DNA of 6,092 nt, taken from contig JAAZYN010000235.1 of assembly GCA_014239625.1 (NCBI GenBank), positions 1 to 6,092 of the forward strand, in the 5' to 3' direction. The stretch is from Myxococcales bacterium. GTDB lineage: Bacteria > Myxococcota_A > UBA9042 > PHBI01 > JAAZYN01. Shown piece after piece: positions 4,637 to 6,092 of this stretch (within the stretch, counting starts at the first letter, position 1; every line of letters begins with the position of its first letter). The notes under the pieces were generated by a model that ran no database searches, was not told the origin of the DNA, and saw only the letters and a list, made by a program, of their open reading frames with translations. Position numbers and translations under genes: made by a program.

Positions 4637-6000
4637 AGGTGCGCGCGGCGCTGGTCACGATGGCGGTGGTGATGACGTCCACGGCCGTGACCCACGCCAC
4701 GCCGGCGCGCACTGGCCGCGCGCTCGTCGGCTACGACCTGACCATATTGGGCTTCAACGGCGGCGAACCTTACCGGATCAAGGGCGCGCAGGCAGACGCG
4801 GTCCTGGGTGAGCGCAGCGCCGTGGTGTGGCGCTTCACGTCTACACATTGGATGAACAAGACCCAGGCCGGGGGCTTTGTTTCAGCCGCCCAGGTCGCTG
4901 GCAATTACCCCAACCGACCGGCTGGAGACCTGTTCAGTGTCTATCAGGCGGACCTCGAGGGTGACGGCACCGCGGAGGTGTTGCTGGTGCCGGTCAATGA
5001 TCAGATCAACAACGGCAAGCGGTACGCGCCGACAATCCTCAAACGCACCCCAAGAGGCTACAAGCCACTTCGCGCCGTCAACAAGCTCCCGGGAGAGCGT
5101 TTCGCGGTGGTCGACATGCGAGACCTCGACGGGAATGGCGCGCCCGAGATCCTGTTCCGAGGAGAAGCGGGCTCGCGAGGCTTTTATCACTTTCACGAGC
5201 TGATGGGTCGAGCCGGTGAGACCTTCGCCTCCCTCCCGGTCAAGCACGTGAACTCGGTCCACTACGTGGATCTCGACCGCAACGGCCAATCCGAGATCGT
5301 GGTGCGCGAGCGGGTCAGCCGACGTGGCCCCGCCAACCAATGGACCTACGTCGACCAGCTCTACGCCTGGAGCGGCGAGCAGTTCACCAGCGCCATCGGG
5401 CGCTTCCCGCGGTACCATGACGTGCAGACGTTGCCGACCCTGGTGGGTGAGCTCATCGACCACTACGCCGCGGAGCTACCGATCCTGCGCGACAAGGTTC
5501 GCGCGATTCGGCGCGTTCGGGGCTCGGTCATCGCGGGGAAGAAAAAGCCCCCCCAATACGACCGTAAGGTCGTACGGGCGTTGGCGAACTACGAAAACGG
5601 TCGGGTCGACAAGGCGCGGCTCAACCTCAACGAGCTCGAGCGGCAGTACCCCTATGATCTGCAGATGCTCCTGGGCCTGGCCCGGTTACACGCCCAAGCC
5701 GCTCTGGAGTTGAAGGACTCACAGGCCAGGCGTCAGCGCTTCGAGAAGGCCCTCGACGCCGCTATTCGAGCGTTGACCGTCGATCCGGAGAGCCGTGAGG
5801 CCTGGTGGTGGAGCGGCGTTGGATTCATCCAGGTCCGCGAGCGCTCGTCTGGCCTGGCCAGCTTGTCCAACGCCGTCCGCTTGACCGGACATCGTCGGGA
5901 TGGTCTAGCCTTCCTCAAGGCCCGCCGTGGCGAACCAGGCATGGACGGCGAGCTACAGGCCGCGATCGACACGACCCTTGAGACGTTGGGGCAGCGCTAA
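4633..6000 (+). CDS. Exported protein with FG-GAP/VCBS-like calcium-loop repeats and C-terminal TPR-like helices
   Basis: The protein has 455 residues. It begins with a signal peptide (MKVRAALVTMAVVMTSTAVT, likely cleavage after THA near residue 22), and no further membrane helix is visible, so it should be periplasmic. The N-terminal half has three copies of a DLxxxGxxE-I/V loop: DLEGDGTAEVLL at 107, DLDGNGAPEILF at 164 and DLDRNGQSEIVV at 213. These are the acidic calcium-binding turns of FG-GAP/VCBS beta-propeller repeats. The C-terminal part (about 310-427) is helical with TPR-like phasing: ALANYENGRVDKARLNLNEL, then ALDAAIRALTVDPESREAWW, then SGLASLSNAVRL. TPR domains bind peptides, and in Ccm systems the periplasmic TPR domain of CcmI binds apocytochrome c, which suggests a similar job here. 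The ATG overlaps the preceding stop (ATGA). It is the last gene before the gap at 6001. The domain content is fairly sure and the function is inferred. Confidence 0.8.
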   Translation: MKVRAALVTMAVVMTSTAVTHATPARTGRALVGYDLTILGFNGGEPYRIKGAQADAVLGERSAVVWRFTSTHWMNKTQAGGFVSAAQVAGNYPNRPAGDLFSVYQADLEGDGTAEVLLVPVNDQINNGKRYAPTILKRTPRGYKPLRAVNKLPGERFAVVDMRDLDGNGAPEILFRGEAGSRGFYHFHELMGRAGETFASLPVKHVNSVHYVDLDRNGQSEIVVRERVSRRGPANQWTYVDQLYAWSGEQFTSAIGRFPRYHDVQTLPTLVGELIDHYAAELPILRDKVRAIRRVRGSVIAGKKKPPQYDRKVVRALANYENGRVDKARLNLNELERQYPYDLQMLLGLARLHAQAALELKDSQARRQRFEKALDAAIRALTVDPESREAWWWSGVGFIQVRERSSGLASLSNAVRLTGHRRDGLAFLKARRGEPGMDGELQAAIDTTLETLGQR

Positions 6001-6010
6001 CCCCAGTGTT
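5982..6010 (+). terminator. Possible operon terminator stem
   Basis: GACGTTGGGG (5982-5991) can pair with CCCCAGTGTT (6001-6010) around a 9-base loop. Five pairs next to the loop are perfect (TGGGG/CCCCA), two further standard pairs lie lower in the stem, and three positions are G-U. It spans the stop codon at 5998-6000. Only a short T-containing stretch (CGTTTG) follows, so it is a weak intrinsic terminator at best, though well placed at the end of the gene row. Confidence 0.35.
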
Positions 6011-6018
6011 CGTTTGCG

Positions 6019-6041
6019 TGTGATCATCTGATGTGATCCTC
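6019..6041 (+). repeat. Short direct repeat, possible operator
   Basis: TGTGATCATC (6019-6028) is followed 13 bases on by TGTGATCCTC (6032-6041), nine of ten bases alike. The stretch also contains GATCA (6022-6026) facing TGATC (6034-6038). It is more AT-rich than the rest of the window and lies in front of a probable gene start, so a regulator binding site is conceivable. A chance repeat cannot be excluded. Confidence 0.25.
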
Positions 6042-6060
6042 ATCGCAGGATGGCGAAACC

Positions 6061-6067
6061 AAGGAGG
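6061..6067 (+). promoter_or_regulatory. Strong ribosome binding site before a gene leaving the window
   Basis: AAGGAGG is a near-perfect Shine-Dalgarno sequence, four bases ahead of a GTG at 6072. It suggests that a new gene begins here. Confidence 0.5.
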
Positions 6068-6071
6068 CGTA

Positions 6072-6092
6072 GTGCTGCCGGGTGTGGCGCGG
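6072..6092 (+). CDS. Possible start of the next gene (only seven codons visible)
   Basis: A GTG four bases after AAGGAGG opens a frame (MLPGVAR) that runs off the window without a stop. An alternative ATG at 6050 in another frame (MAKPRRRSAAG) is also open to the edge but has only GCAGG immediately in front of it. Too little is visible to name a product. Confidence 0.35.

Noticed and set aside
4882..5463. 193-residue reverse-strand open frame inside the repeat/TPR gene
   Set aside because: It is a shadow of the forward gene; its apparent V/D/L-rich pattern mirrors the forward codons, and no ribosome-binding site or domain was seen.
1..6092. CRISPR arrays, tRNA/rRNA genes, insertion sequences, phage genes
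   Set aside because: No repeat-spacer pattern, RNA gene signature, transposase motif or terminal inverted repeat was seen. The window is almost fully explained by one co-directional gene row.

Overview
The window is a GC-rich bacterial segment (by eye well over 60% G+C) with one densely packed gene row, all on the + strand. It is the core of a System I cytochrome c maturation (Ccm) operon. In order it carries the 3' end of a CcmH-like gene, a small CcmI-like protein, an unrecognised membrane-anchored periplasmic protein, ccmA, ccmB, ccmC, a CcmD-like protein, a small glycine-zipper membrane protein, and a large exported protein combining calcium-loop (FG-GAP/VCBS-like) repeats with TPR-like helices. 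The GC content, the non-standard accessory proteins and the form of CcmB/CcmC suggest a Myxococcota/Bradymonadia-type 'deltaproteobacterium'. That placement is inference from style, not from a marker gene.

Layout: positions 2-663 hold the ccmH end and the ccmI-like gene. They are followed by a 163-base gap (664-826), the longest non-coding stretch. Positions 827-4020 hold the accessory exported protein and ccmABC. Positions 4017-6000 hold three less standard genes. Six of the gene junctions are 4-base ATGA/GTGA stop-start overlaps, so the genes are probably translated as coupled units. After 6000 there is a possible terminator stem, a short direct repeat, and a strong ribosome-binding site in front of a probable new gene that leaves the window.

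How the parts work together: CcmA (ATPase), CcmB and CcmC (membrane subunits) and CcmD form the CcmABCD complex that loads haem onto the chaperone CcmE and releases holo-CcmE. CcmH and CcmI handle the apocytochrome at the ligation step. CcmE, CcmF and CcmG are not in the window and presumably lie outside it. The part that looks least described is the set of extra envelope proteins (827-1945, 4017-4412, 4409-4636, 4633-6000) built into this otherwise standard operon. One testable idea is that CcmI is split here: its N-terminal membrane/cytoplasmic part is the 98-residue protein at 367-663, and its periplasmic TPR part has moved into the protein at 4633-6000.
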